Shown: positions 40,575 through 49,648, counted from the first letter of the stretch. The stretch: DNA of 64,000 nucleotides from Mxb001 sp046046455 (GCA_046046455.1 JBJOJS010000095.1:1-64000); one strand, 5' to 3'. Notes: generated by a model from the letters alone, not told the origin. Program-made: numbers and translations.

Positions 40575-42083
40575 CTAGTTGTCCTGCCAGAGGGCGGAGC
40601 CGCGCTTCCACTCCGGCCAGGTGTAGTTCCAGTAGCCGGCGAGGTAGTCATCCGTGCCGATCTTGGCGGAGGTCCCGGTGTACTCGGCCACATCACCGAA
40701 CTTCGTGTTGCGCCAGATCCACTGCATGTCGCTCGGCGTCATGTTGGTGCAACCGTGCGACGTGTTGGCGTACCCGATGCTGTAGTTCCACGGGGCGTCG
40801 TGGATGTACTCGCCGTTGTCATTGACGCGGATGCCGTAGTCGACGGTGACATCCCAGCCCTCTTCCGGGTCCGGGTTGTAGAGACGCTTCGGTGAGATGT
40901 GAGCCGTGATGACCTTCGTGCCGGACTCCGTCTCCCAGCCGGCCTTGCCGCCCGAGATGGGGAACGTGCGCTCCTCTACGCCGTTGCGCGTGTACTTCAT
41001 CGTGTGCTTGTTGAGGTTGACCTTGAGGATGACCTGGTCACCCGTCGTGAAGGTCGACGTGACCTTCGGGCCGTACGCGCCCTTGGCTCCCTCGACTGAA
41101 CTGAGGTTGGCGTTGAGGGTGATCGTGGCATTGCCGGGCCAGTAGTTGCGGGGGCGGAAGACGGCCTTCTGCGAGTTGACCCAGAACCAGCCCGCCTCCC
41201 CGAAGTCCTTGTCCGATGTGACGACGAGAGCCTTCTCGACCGCTTCCTTGTTGGTGATGGGGATACCGAAGTCGACGACCAGGGGCACACCAGCGCCCAT
41301 GTTGTCCTCCTTCGGCCACACATCCAGGGTGAAGGTCTTCTCCGCGCGGCCCATCTTGAAGTTGGTGCGTCCGCCCGGAACGAGTGCGCCGGAGGGATCG
41401 GTGACGGTGACCCACAGACGGCGCGCTGGGGGCAGCGGCTCGGTCACCCAGGTACGAGCCTTGGTGGTCTCGCGAACGGGGACGGAGAAGGAAGCATCCT
41501 TCTTGTCGACGATCGAGATGGTGGCGCCCTCGGGGACGTTGCGCAGCTTGAGCACGCTGCCGGGCTTCAGGGTGATGACCTTCGCGCCGTGCGGCTTGCC
41601 GAGCGGCTGACCCGCGACCTCGAAAACGACGGTGCGCACCGGTGGCGGCGGCGGGGCGATCCTGAACTCCACCGGCGCGGACGCCGCGCCGACACCGTCG
41701 GCGCTCACCGCACGAAGGGCAACGGAGTAGGGCTGCCCGGGCTGAATGCCCGGGATCGTCACCGGGCTCGTGGTCACCGCGGGATCGAAGGCGACCCACT
41801 TGCCACCCTGGTCAGCCCACTCGTAGTTGGTGATCGCCTTATCGGTAGCAGGCGCCGTGAAGGAGATGATGGCGGAGTCGGTCCCGAGTGCCACCTTCAG
41901 ACCGGTGGGCGCGGGCAGGCTCGCATCGACGGGGGGTTCCGCCGGATCCACGGGGGTCGTCGGATCTTCATTGACCACGACATTGCTCGGCCCTGTCGAG
42001 GACTCCGCCAGTGCCGGAGCCTGCACGAGACCTGCAGCGAGAGCCGCAGTCACGACAGCGATGGCGAGGCGGGCGGGTCGCAC
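40575..42083 (-). CDS. L,D-transpeptidase (YkuD) with N-terminal FN3 and Ig-like domains
   Basis: The 502-residue secreted enzyme has a signal peptide (to about residue 26), a fibronectin type III domain (about 58-143: LPAPTGLKVALGTDSAIISF), an Ig-like region (about 255-345), and a YkuD catalytic domain (about 350-480) with the motif SHGCTNM holding the His-Gly-Cys catalytic group. It forms 3-3 cross-links in peptidoglycan or attaches proteins. The layout (Ig domain before YkuD) matches the actinobacterial LdtMt2-type enzymes. GTG 42083 has GGAGG upstream. Confidence 0.93.
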   Translation of the reverse strand: MRPARLAIAVVTAALAAGLVQAPALAESSTGPSNVVVNEDPTTPVDPAEPPVDASLPAPTGLKVALGTDSAIISFTAPATDKAITNYEWADQGGKWVAFDPAVTTSPVTIPGIQPGQPYSVALRAVSADGVGAASAPVEFRIAPPPPPVRTVVFEVAGQPLGKPHGAKVITLKPGSVLKLRNVPEGATISIVDKKDASFSVPVRETTKARTWVTEPLPPARRLWVTVTDPSGALVPGGRTNFKMGRAEKTFTLDVWPKEDNMGAGVPLVVDFGIPITNKEAVEKALVVTSDKDFGEAGWFWVNSQKAVFRPRNYWPGNATITLNANLSSVEGAKGAYGPKVTSTFTTGDQVILKVNLNKHTMKYTRNGVEERTFPISGGKAGWETESGTKVITAHISPKRLYNPDPEEGWDVTVDYGIRVNDNGEYIHDAPWNYSIGYANTSHGCTNMTPSDMQWIWRNTKFGDVAEYTGTSAKIGTDDYLAGYWNYTWPEWKRGSALWQDN

Positions 42084-42251
42084 GAGTCCTCCAGGGCGGC
42101 TAGGGGCATGTTCTGTCCCAGCATTATGGGGGACCGATGGGGCCCGAGTCGCCCTGAGGGGCCAGGGTCCTCCGTCGGCGCGTCGGGACTGTGAGCGCCG
42201 TCACAGCCCGCGGGGGACGGATATCCCGTGGGCCGGGACGGACGCCCGCGC

Positions 42252-43805
42252 TCACGCGCCCTGATCGCGCAGCATCCGCCTGAGGATCTTGCCCGAGGGG
42301 GACTTCGGAATGCTGTCGATGAAGACGACGTCGTGCACCACCTTGTACGTCGCCACGTGTTGGCGGGTGAACTCGGTGATCTCGGACGCTGCGACGTCCT
42401 GACCCGGCTTGAGCACCACGTAGGCGCGGGGCAGCTCGCCCGCCTCGTCGTCGGAAATCCCGATAACGGCAGCATCAGCGACCGCGGGGTGGGTGAGGAG
42501 AAGCGCCTCGAGCTCCGCGGGCGCTACCTGGAAGCCCTTGACCTTGATGAGCTCCTTGACCCGGTCGACGATGGTGAGGTGGCCATCGGCGTCGATGACC
42601 CCAACGTCACCCGTGTGCAGCCAGCCGTCGGCGTCGATCGTCGCAGCGGTGGCCTCGGGATTGTTGAGGTAGCCCTTCATCACCATCGGTCCGCGCACCC
42701 AGAGCTCTCCCTCAGCGTCGACCGGCTGGTCCTCCCCCGTGGTCGGATCCACGATGCGGCACTCGGCGTTGGGCACCGTGACGCCCGACGTACCCGCCTT
42801 GAACTGACCCTGCGGCGTGAGATGGGAGACCGGACTCATCTCCGTCATGCCGTAGCCCTGGACGACCTCGCAGTGAATGCGATTGCCCGCCTCGAGCGCG
42901 AGCTCCGCGCTGAGAGGTGCGGCTCCGGAGAAGACCTGCTTCAGGGAAGACAGGTCGTAGTTGTCGACGAGGGGGTGCTTGGCCAGGGCGAGCACGATGG
43001 GCGGCACGGCGAAGAATCGGGTCACCTGACGCTCCTGGATGATCCCCAGCGCCTGCTCGAGGTCGAAGCGAGGCAGCGTCACGATGGTGATGCCCTGGGC
43101 GAGGAGGCCATTCATGAGCACCTGCATGCCGTAGATATGGAAGAAGGGCAGCACGGCCAGCGCGACCTCGCCCTCCTCTACCGCCAGGCCCGACTCGATC
43201 TGGCACAGGTTGGCGACGAGATTGCGGTGGGTGAGCATCACTCCCTTGGGGAAGCCTGTGGTTCCCGACGAATACGGCAGCACCACCACGTGCTCGTGGG
43301 TGTCCACCGGCACCTGAGCGATGGGCTCGCCAAGCAGCGCCGTCACGGGGAGCGTGCCCTCCGGAGCCTCGCCGATCACGACGATGTCCTGCACGTCCGT
43401 GCCCTCGGCCGCCTCCCGGGCGACATCGACGAACATGCCGATCGTGATGAGCAGCACCGACCCGGAGTCGCGCAACTGGAAGCGCACCTCCTCCGCGGTG
43501 TACGTCGGGTTGATCGTGCTCACCGCCACGCCGGCGACTGCCGCACCGTGGAAGGCGACGGCGTACTCGGGGATGTTGGGGGCCATGAGCGCGATCGTGT
43601 CGCCGGGTCCGAGGCCGCGTGCGGCGAGCCCACCGGCGAAGCTGGCGATCATCGCCGCAAGTTGCCCGTAGGTGTAGGTGCGTCCCGTGGGTCCATCGAT
43701 GAGCGCGGGTCGGTCGGGCGCACGATCAGCCCACCGGAGCACGTGCTCGGTGACCGTGATGTCGGGAATGTCGACATCGGGGAACGGGCTGCGATGGATG
43801 ATCAT
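42252..43805 (-). CDS. Acyl-CoA synthetase / 4-coumarate-CoA ligase-like (AMP-forming)
   Basis: The 517-residue adenylate-forming ligase has PYSSGTTGFPKGVMLTHRNLV (P-loop), VQGYGMTEMSPVSH (A5-like) and LHTGDVGVIDADGHLTIVDRVKELIKVKGFQV, with the catalytic lysine near the end in SPSGKILRRML. It activates a carboxylic acid (aromatic or fatty) to its CoA ester. CAGGAG precedes ATG 43805. It lies 13 bases after an SDR gene; together they suggest degradation of an imported acid. Confidence 0.92.
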   Translation of the reverse strand: MIIHRSPFPDVDIPDITVTEHVLRWADRAPDRPALIDGPTGRTYTYGQLAAMIASFAGGLAARGLGPGDTIALMAPNIPEYAVAFHGAAVAGVAVSTINPTYTAEEVRFQLRDSGSVLLITIGMFVDVAREAAEGTDVQDIVVIGEAPEGTLPVTALLGEPIAQVPVDTHEHVVVLPYSSGTTGFPKGVMLTHRNLVANLCQIESGLAVEEGEVALAVLPFFHIYGMQVLMNGLLAQGITIVTLPRFDLEQALGIIQERQVTRFFAVPPIVLALAKHPLVDNYDLSSLKQVFSGAAPLSAELALEAGNRIHCEVVQGYGMTEMSPVSHLTPQGQFKAGTSGVTVPNAECRIVDPTTGEDQPVDAEGELWVRGPMVMKGYLNNPEATAATIDADGWLHTGDVGVIDADGHLTIVDRVKELIKVKGFQVAPAELEALLLTHPAVADAAVIGISDDEAGELPRAYVVLKPGQDVAASEITEFTRQHVATYKVVHDVVFIDSIPKSPSGKILRRMLRDQGA

Positions 43806-43818
43806 GTGGACTCCTGAT

Positions 43819-44580
43819 CTAGAGATGGATCCCCCGGGTGAGCGCCCCGTCGACGACGAGGTTGGTGCCGGTCGTGAAACTCGAGATGGGACAGGCGAGG
43901 AAGACGACGGCCGCGGCCATCTCCTCCGGGGTGCCCATGCGCCCGGTGGGGTTGAGCCCGAGCGCCGTGGCGAAGAGGTCCGGGTTGCCGTGCTTGATGG
44001 ACTCCCAGACGCCGCCCTCGAAATAGGTGTTACCGGGCGAGACGGTGTTTGCGCGGATGCCCTTGTCGGCGAGTTGGTTCGCGAGGCCCTGCGTGTAGGC
44101 GACGAGCGCGGTCTTGATCGTGCCGTAGGGACCGGCCGCGAAGTCCACCTCGCGTCCGCTGACGCTGGAGATCGTCACGATCGATCCGTGGGTGCTCTTC
44201 TCGAGGTAGGGCATCGCTGCCTTGACGAGTCGCACCGTGCCGAGGAGGTCGACGTTGATCGACGCCTCCCAGTTGTCCTCCGTGTCGGGGATGGCGAGCG
44301 CACTCACATTGCTCACGATGATGTCGATGCCACCGAGCTCCGCAGCCGAGGTAGTGACCCAGTCCTGGATCGCCTGGGCGTCGCCGACATCGACGACGGA
44401 GCCGTGGGCACGAGCTGCGGATCCGCCCAGTGCCTGGGTGGTCTCCGCGACCGCATCGGCAGAACGGGCACAGAAGGCGACGTTGACGCCCTCATCGAGG
44501 AACGCCGATACGACGGCGCGTCCGATGCCTCGAGTGCCGCCGGTGACGAGCGCATTGAGGCCCTGGGCCTTGAGATCCAT
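43819..44580 (-). CDS. Short-chain dehydrogenase/reductase
   Basis: The 253-residue SDR has the nucleotide motif TGGTRGIGRA, the helix-4 motif VSNVSAL (normally NNAG), a catalytic Ser in ISSVSG and the catalytic pair YGTIKTALVAYTQ (YxxxK). The coenzyme is probably NAD(P). ATG 44580 has GAAGGAG ahead. It precedes the acyl-CoA ligase gene in the same operon. The substrate is unknown. Confidence 0.88.
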   Translation of the reverse strand: MDLKAQGLNALVTGGTRGIGRAVVSAFLDEGVNVAFCARSADAVAETTQALGGSAARAHGSVVDVGDAQAIQDWVTTSAAELGGIDIIVSNVSALAIPDTEDNWEASINVDLLGTVRLVKAAMPYLEKSTHGSIVTISSVSGREVDFAAGPYGTIKTALVAYTQGLANQLADKGIRANTVSPGNTYFEGGVWESIKHGNPDLFATALGLNPTGRMGTPEEMAAAVVFLACPISSFTTGTNLVVDGALTRGIHL

Positions 44581-44609
44581 CGTGTCTCCTTCGACTGAGT
44601 GAGGTGGCG

Positions 44610-45614
44610 TTAGGTGAGTTGGCCGGCGCGGGCACGGAGGTCGGCGTGGATACCGCCGTACGCCGACGCTGCAGGCAGGATCGCCTTGGGAGCCTTGACG
44701 ACAACGCTGAAGTTGGCATCGACGACGTTGGCGATGGGCGTCAGGGACACCTGGGAGAGCAGTTGGTAGGCGTCCATGGCGTGGAGGCCGTAGAGCTCCT
44801 CGAGCCACCGCACCATCTCGACGTTGCCGATGCGCCAGGAGTCCTCGAGGGGGCGCGCCGAGCCCACCGCCATCCAATGGCTATCGCTCTCCAGTCGCGG
44901 CCACGCGGGCGCCCCGCCCTTGATGAGCTCGACGATGATCGTGGAGTCCATGGCGCCCTCCACCGCGGTGCCACAGGACTCACCCTCGCCCTGGCGGTAG
45001 TGACCATCCCCCAGTGAGAAGAGCGCGCCCTCGACGTTGACTCCGAGGTAGACGGTGGTCCCCGCGCGCACCTCGGGCGAGTCCATGTTGCCGCCAAAGC
45101 GTTCGGGCACGAGGGAGGTGCGCACCTCGCCTGCTGCTGGCGCTACGCCGATGGTGCCGAGCATCGGCTCCACGGGCAGATCGACGGCGAGATCGCCGAA
45201 GCGCGCATCGAAGGTGACCGTGTTGCGCGCACGATCAAGGTGGTAGATCCACGTGGTGTCGGGAAGCGCCTCCTGCAGCATCGCCGTTGCGCCCGTGGAG
45301 GTGAGTCCTCCGAAGAACGGAATCGCCGCGGAGACCCCCCAGTCGCGCGCAGGCGTCAGGTCGACGATGTGGATGACCAAGGTATCGCCCGGCTCCGCGC
45401 CCTCGACATAGAACGGTCCCGTCTGCGGGTTGACATAGCGCAGATCGACCTTGGCGGTGGAGAGGTCATCGACGGACTGCAGTGCGAAGTTGAAGGCGTC
45501 CTCCGACCACAGCTTCAGCACACTGCCGGGCGTGACGCGGGCGACGGGCGCCGCTCCGCCGAAGGTGTAGGCGTACTGGGAGCGCTCAGGCCGGAACTCC
45601 ACGACGTGGACCAT
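44610..45614 (-). CDS. Acetamidase/formamidase family protein
   Basis: The 334-residue protein shows FYVEGAEPGDTLVIHIVDLTP, FGGNMDSPEVRAGTTVYLGVNVEGALFSLGDGHYRQGEGE and TAVEGAMDSTIIVELIKG in order, the core of the FmdA/AmdA amidase family. This core includes the acidic and histidine metal-ligand candidates. These enzymes release ammonia from short amides. ATG 45614 is six bases from TAACGT, so the gene is probably leaderless. It is followed 29 bases later by the SDR gene. Confidence 0.92.
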   Translation of the reverse strand: MVHVVEFRPERSQYAYTFGGAAPVARVTPGSVLKLWSEDAFNFALQSVDDLSTAKVDLRYVNPQTGPFYVEGAEPGDTLVIHIVDLTPARDWGVSAAIPFFGGLTSTGATAMLQEALPDTTWIYHLDRARNTVTFDARFGDLAVDLPVEPMLGTIGVAPAAGEVRTSLVPERFGGNMDSPEVRAGTTVYLGVNVEGALFSLGDGHYRQGEGESCGTAVEGAMDSTIIVELIKGGAPAWPRLESDSHWMAVGSARPLEDSWRIGNVEMVRWLEELYGLHAMDAYQLLSQVSLTPIANVVDANFSVVVKAPKAILPAASAYGGIHADLRARAGQLT

Positions 45615-45620
45615 CCGGGG

Positions 45621-45626
45621 ACGTTA
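45621..45626 (-). promoter_or_regulatory. Leaderless -10 element (TAACGT) of the acetamidase gene
   Basis: On the minus strand TAACGT ends six bases before ATG 45614. Confidence 0.6.
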
Positions 45627-45658
45627 GCGCCGCGGAGCGCCCGGCGCATCCGATCTGC

Positions 45659-46873
45659 TCAGTCTCGCAGGCGTAGGGAGTCGGGCCCGAGATCCGCCAC
45701 CGAGGTACGGCCGAGGAGTTGCATCATCGTGGCGATCTCCTGGGCCAGCAGATCGCCCACGCGCTGGACCCCCGCCTCCCCGCCTGCCATGAGGCCGTAG
45801 AGGTACGCCCGCCCGACAGCCACGGCCGTGGCCCCCTGGCACAGCGCCGCCACCACGTCAGCGCCCGACATCACGCCACCGTCGATGAGGACCTCGACAC
45901 GATCATCGAGCGCCTCGCGGACGCGAGGCAGGATCTCGAAGGGCACGGGCGCGCGCTCGAGCTGGCGGCCGCCGTGGGTGGACAGGATGACGCCATCGAC
46001 ACCGTGGCCGGCGACGAGGACCGCATCGTCCACCGTCTGGATTCCCTTGACGACGAGGCGACCGGGCCAGACCGACCGCAGCCAGTCGAGATCAGCCACG
46101 GTGACGGCGGGATCGAAGACACGGCCGATGAGATCGGCCACCGTGCCCCCCGTGCTCGTGAGCGTGGCGAAGGTCAGCGGCTCGGAGGTCAGCAGGTTCA
46201 TCCACCAGCGCGGGTGCACGGCCATGTCCGCAAGAGTCCGCGGGGTGAGTTGGGGTGGAATCGTCAGGCCATTGCGCACATCGCGATGACGACGCCCTGC
46301 GACAGGCGTATCGACGGTGAGGATGATCGTGTCGTAGCCCGCATCACGGGCTCGGTCCACGAGTTCGACGCCGTAGCCGCGATCGGTCATCAGATAGAGC
46401 TGGAACCACCTGCGTACGCCGGGCACGGCCGCCGCCAGATCCTCGAGGGACGTCGTACCCAGGGTGGACAGGCCGTAGGGGATGCCCATGCGCTGGGCGA
46501 CCCGCGCGACGGCCGGCTCTCCCGCGGAATGCATCATCCGGGTGAACCCCGTCGGCGCGAAGACGAGCGGCAGGTCAGAGCGCTCACCGAGGATCGTTGT
46601 GGACGTATCGACCGTGCGTACGTCGCGCAGCACGCGCGGTTGGAACTCGACGCGAGCGAACGCGTCCCGGGCGCGGCGCAAACTCGCCTCGTCCTGTCCC
46701 GCAGCCCCGTCGGTGTAGTCGAAGACCGCGCGCGGCACTCGACGCCGCGCGAGGGACCGCACGTCCGCGACACTCGCGCAGCGATCCAGCAGCACCTGGG
46801 TCCTGTCCAGCCGCGGCCGCAGGTCCCCGACGAGCGGCTGGATGTCACTCCAGCGCGGCACCCTCCGGCTCAT
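45659..46873 (-). CDS. FMN-dependent alpha-hydroxy-acid dehydrogenase (LldD-like)
   Basis: The 404-residue TIM-barrel flavoenzyme has FDYTDGAAGQDEASLRRAR near the N terminus, LVFAPTGFTRMMHSAGE, a catalytic-loop segment VILSTHGGRQLERAP (normally SNHGGRQLD; the His is kept, Asn is Thr) and IDGGVMSGADVVAALCQGA for phosphate binding. It oxidises L-lactate or a related 2-hydroxy acid at the membrane or in the cytosol. ATG 46873 overlaps the FMN-reductase stop by four bases; the longer upstream frame is spurious. Confidence 0.9.
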   Translation of the reverse strand: MSRRVPRWSDIQPLVGDLRPRLDRTQVLLDRCASVADVRSLARRRVPRAVFDYTDGAAGQDEASLRRARDAFARVEFQPRVLRDVRTVDTSTTILGERSDLPLVFAPTGFTRMMHSAGEPAVARVAQRMGIPYGLSTLGTTSLEDLAAAVPGVRRWFQLYLMTDRGYGVELVDRARDAGYDTIILTVDTPVAGRRHRDVRNGLTIPPQLTPRTLADMAVHPRWWMNLLTSEPLTFATLTSTGGTVADLIGRVFDPAVTVADLDWLRSVWPGRLVVKGIQTVDDAVLVAGHGVDGVILSTHGGRQLERAPVPFEILPRVREALDDRVEVLIDGGVMSGADVVAALCQGATAVAVGRAYLYGLMAGGEAGVQRVGDLLAQEIATMMQLLGRTSVADLGPDSLRLRD

Positions 46874-47502
46874 GGAGATGACTCTGCCTGCAGATCGGCG
46901 TAGGCGCGACGCATGTACGCGAACTCCACGACCTGGTGGCCGACGAGATGGAGCTGCTCCACGGCTGCGGGCGCGGCGCCCGGGTCGTCGAGGTGCACCT
47001 CGGAGGAATTGACGACGGCACCGAAGGGGGTGGGCCAGCCGCGCAGGGCGTGGACGACCTGGCGGAGCTGGTGCAGGGTCCCCACAGCCGCCTGCCAGCC
47101 GTGGGCGACGGCGATGCACCCCACGGCCCGGCCGTCGAGGTAGGGGCCGCGAGGCTCGCGACGCAGATCTTCGAGGTAGTCGAGGGCGTTCTTGACCAGA
47201 CCGCTCAAACCTCCGTGGTAGCCCGGGCTCACGATGATGAAGCCGTCCGCCTGCCGCGCGAGGTCCAACAGTCTCAGGGCCTCGGGTGCACGGTCGGCGG
47301 CGTCCGGGTCGTAGATCGGGAGCATGAGCTCGCGTCCACTGAGGATGTGCACCTCCGCGCCCGCCTCGCGCGCGCCGTCAGCCGCAAGGCGCAACGCGGC
47401 TTCCGACGTGGACTGCGTGCGCGTGCTCCCCCCGATCGCCAGGATCATGGGCGCTCCCCGGTCAGCATCATCCTGGGAATTCCCTGGGGTGGCCTCGCGC
47501 AT
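46870..47502 (-). CDS. NAD(P)H-dependent FMN reductase
   Basis: The 210-residue flavodoxin-like protein has the phosphate loop AIGGSTRTQSTSEAAL and the FMN-binding segment SPGYHGGLSGLVKNALDYLE, typical of SsuE-like FMN reductases. It is translationally coupled to the hydroxy-acid dehydrogenase gene, which also uses FMN. ATG 47502 lies six bases from TAGCGT. A near in-frame ATG (M19) would begin right at the fold and is a possible alternative start. Confidence 0.9.
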   Translation of the reverse strand: MREATPGNSQDDADRGAPMILAIGGSTRTQSTSEAALRLAADGAREAGAEVHILSGRELMLPIYDPDAADRAPEALRLLDLARQADGFIIVSPGYHGGLSGLVKNALDYLEDLRREPRGPYLDGRAVGCIAVAHGWQAAVGTLHQLRQVVHALRGWPTPFGAVVNSSEVHLDDPGAAPAAVEQLHLVGHQVVEFAYMRRAYADLQAESSP

Positions 47503-47538
47503 GGGGGGACGCTAGCCGAGCCAACCTAGGCTCGCCTC
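47503..47538. promoter_or_regulatory. Compact divergent leaderless promoter pair
   Basis: Only 36 bases separate two divergent start codons. TAGCGT (47509-47514, minus) ends six bases before ATG 47502, and TAGGCT (47527-47532, plus) ends six bases before ATG 47539. Each -35 region must therefore lie in or near the other gene's coding sequence. Confidence 0.65.
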
Positions 47539-47940
47539 ATGAGGAGACCCCTCGCCTTCGCGATCGCCGTAGGAGCAGTGGCGCTCGTGCTGACGGCGTG
47601 CGGAAGCAACGGAGGATCCGACCCCAGCCCCGAGCCCACACTCGACGGGGGTGAGGCCGTGTGCGACGAGCCGACGATCCGCGCCGCCGTCGAAGCCGAC
47701 TTCGCCGCCAACTACCCCGGCTCCACCTTCATTGCGCTCGAGGACTTCACCTGCGAGGGCGGCTGGGCGATGGCAAACGCCGAGTTCGAGGCCTCGGGCT
47801 CGACCTTCCCCACCGTGGTCTTCCTGCGCGCCGAGGGCCAGTTCTGGGTGCCCACGACGATCGAGGAGATCTGCGCGACACCGCAGGCCGAGGCCGGAGT
47901 CCCCGCCGACATGTACGTCGCTGCGTGCGGCGTTCAGTAG
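47539..47940 (+). CDS. Small lipoprotein
   Basis: The 133-residue protein has a signal peptide with lipobox LVLTACGS, a short Ser/Pro linker and a compact domain with four further cysteines (VCDEPTI, FTCEGGW, EICATPQ, AACGVQ) likely to form two disulfides. I do not recognise the domain, but its size and AMANAEF / FLRAEGQFW pattern resemble small actinobacterial surface lipoproteins. It overlaps the converging nicotinamidase gene by seven bases. Confidence 0.7.
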   Translation: MRRPLAFAIAVGAVALVLTACGSNGGSDPSPEPTLDGGEAVCDEPTIRAAVEADFAANYPGSTFIALEDFTCEGGWAMANAEFEASGSTFPTVVFLRAEGQFWVPTTIEEICATPQAEAGVPADMYVAACGVQ

Positions 47941-48614
47941 CCGCTCACGATCCGGGCGCCAGCCGCCCGCATCTCATCCCACGCTGCCGTTGTCGACTCC
48001 GGACTCACTCCTGCGCAGAGCGACGACAGCACCCGCACGGGGTACCCCAGATTGCGAGCATCGAGCACTGTCGCCTTGATGCAATAGTCGGTCGCGATGC
48101 CCACGACGTCGAGAGCATCGATTCGGCTGGCTCTCAGCAGGTCCACGAGACTGCGCCCGTCTCGAGCGGTTCCCTCGAATCCGCTGTACGCCGCCTTGTA
48201 TTGGCCCTTCGAGATGACGGCATCCATCACGCGCGCGAAGTCCACATGCCTGTCGAGTCCGGGATGGAATCGAGCACCCGGGGTGCCCTTGACGCAGTGC
48301 ACCGGCCATGAATCGACGTAGTCGGGAGTCTCGGAGAAATGGTTACCGGGGTCGATGTGCCAGTCTCGCGTCGCCACGATGAGGGGGTACCGTGCCCGGC
48401 TTCGGGCGAGGAGCGCCGAAACACCGCGCGCCACGGCTGCGCCACCCGCGACCCCGAGCGAACCGCCCTCGCAGAAGTCCACCTGGACATCGACGACGAT
48501 GAGAGCTCGGCGGCGCTCGTGCGCCTGCGCGGTGCCCGCGAGCGCGACCGCACCGAAGGAGCCGACCAACCCCACCAGCAAGCCGCGTCGCGAGATCTCG
48601 GGACGCGTGACCAC
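47934..48614 (-). CDS. Tat-exported nicotinamidase/isochorismatase-like hydrolase
   Basis: The 226-residue protein opens with a twin-arginine signal (ISRRGLLVGLVGSFGAVALAGTAQAH) and then has the cysteine-hydrolase fold. VVDVQVDFCEGGS holds the catalytic Asp, TRDWHIDPGNHF the metal site (Asp, His, His), ISKGQYKAAYSGFEG the lysine, and VGIATDYCIKATVLDA the nucleophilic Cys. This set is that of PncA-type nicotinamidases rather than generic isochorismatases. PncA is normally cytosolic; a Tat leader implies export with bound metal. GTG 48614 lies six bases from a CACGCT element. Confidence 0.85.
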   Translation of the reverse strand: MVTRPEISRRGLLVGLVGSFGAVALAGTAQAHERRRALIVVDVQVDFCEGGSLGVAGGAAVARGVSALLARSRARYPLIVATRDWHIDPGNHFSETPDYVDSWPVHCVKGTPGARFHPGLDRHVDFARVMDAVISKGQYKAAYSGFEGTARDGRSLVDLLRASRIDALDVVGIATDYCIKATVLDARNLGYPVRVLSSLCAGVSPESTTAAWDEMRAAGARIVSGY

Positions 48615-48620
48615 GACCCC

Positions 48621-48626
48621 AGCGTG
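48621..48626 (-). promoter_or_regulatory. Leaderless -10 element (CACGCT) of the nicotinamidase gene
   Basis: On the minus strand CACGCT ends six bases (GGGGTC) before GTG 48614, a CAnnnT version of the recurrent pattern. Confidence 0.45.
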
Positions 48627-48662
48627 CCACAGGCGCGACCAGCGTCGAGGGAGTACGGCCGC

Positions 48663-49574
48663 CTATTCCTCGGGTGCGGCGGGACTCGGCGCGCGCACAC
48701 GCACTGCCCACGCGACACAGGCCACGACGACGAGCGCCGCCATGATCGTGCCGATCGTGATGGTCTCTCCGAGAAGAAGCGCCGACCACACCAGCGTGAG
48801 CGGCGCCTGCAACTGCTGCACCTGCGCACCGCGTGCGACACCGGCCTGAGCAAGTCCGCGGTACCACGCGAAGAACGCGAAGTAGACGGATACGACCCCG
48901 AGCATGACCATGCCGATCCACGCGTGCGTCGTCACGGGAGTGATGACCCCGCCGGTGGCGATGATCAGGATCGACACGGGCAGGGTGATGGGCAGGGCGA
49001 AGACCACGACCCAGGAGATGACCTGCCATCCGGGCATCTGGCGCGTGAGCGTGGCTCCCTCGACGTAGCACCAAGAGGATGCCACGACGGCTCCAGCGAT
49101 GAGCAGGTCCGCGACGAGGTTCCCGCCTTCAGCACCCCCGCGTAGGAGCGCGAAGACCACGAGCGCCGCCGTGCCGCACGCCGCGGCAACCCAGAACTGC
49201 CGTGCGACGCGCTCGTGCGTGCGCAGGACGGCGATCACGGCGGTCACCAAGGGCATCACCGCGGCGATGACAGCGGCATGTGCCGCGGTCGTGCGCTCGA
49301 GTGCCAGTGCGATGAGAATCGGCCACCCGAAGATGGCTCCCGCCATGGTGTAGATGAGCGGCTTGATCTGATCGCGCCTGGGCCAGGGCACACGACGCAC
49401 CGCGAGGACGACGAACGCGAGCGCGCCCGCGATGACCGCGCGACCCGTGGCGGTGAACACGGGAGTGAAGCTCTCCAGGGCCCACACGGTCCAGGGAAGC
49501 GAGAAGGAGAAGCCCACCACGGCGAGCAGGGCAATGGCCAGCCCCTGGCGCTCTCGGGTCGATGCGGACATCAC
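48663..49574 (-). CDS. EamA-family (DMT) transporter
   Basis: The 303-residue protein has ten hydrophobic segments in two EamA repeats. FTPVFTATGRAVIAGALAF in the first half and VEGATLTRQMPGWQVIS and GVVSVYFAFFAWYRGLAQAG in the second fit the drug/metabolite transporter superfamily. The substrate is unknown. GTG 49574 is preferred over ATG 49571 because it is exactly six bases from TAGGGT. Confidence 0.85.
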   Translation of the reverse strand: MMSASTRERQGLAIALLAVVGFSFSLPWTVWALESFTPVFTATGRAVIAGALAFVVLAVRRVPWPRRDQIKPLIYTMAGAIFGWPILIALALERTTAAHAAVIAAVMPLVTAVIAVLRTHERVARQFWVAAACGTAALVVFALLRGGAEGGNLVADLLIAGAVVASSWCYVEGATLTRQMPGWQVISWVVVFALPITLPVSILIIATGGVITPVTTHAWIGMVMLGVVSVYFAFFAWYRGLAQAGVARGAQVQQLQAPLTLVWSALLLGETITIGTIMAALVVVACVAWAVRVRAPSPAAPEE

Positions 49575-49580
49575 CGCTGG

Positions 49581-49586
49581 ACCCTA
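49581..49586 (-). promoter_or_regulatory. Leaderless -10 element (TAGGGT) of the EamA gene
   Basis: On the minus strand TAGGGT ends six bases (CCAGCG) before GTG 49574. Confidence 0.6.
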
Positions 49587-49648
49587 CTGACAGAACCCGG
49601 GGACCCCGGTGCGGTGAGCGGCCGTCGGGTGGTAGCGTCCCTCCTCGC

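Noticed and set aside
40225..40578. 117-residue frame in the gene-poor stretch
   Set aside because: It translates the tandem repeat and hairpin into Pro/Arg/Gly-rich sequence without a ribosome-binding site or recognisable fold.
42228..43817. 529-residue open frame opposite the acyl-CoA ligase gene
   Set aside because: The sense strand encodes a complete adenylate-forming ligase with all motifs; the antisense frame has His/Arg/Gly bias and no domain.
45719..46903. 394-residue open frame opposite the hydroxy-acid dehydrogenase gene
   Set aside because: Antisense shadow of a clear FMN enzyme; no motif and biased composition.
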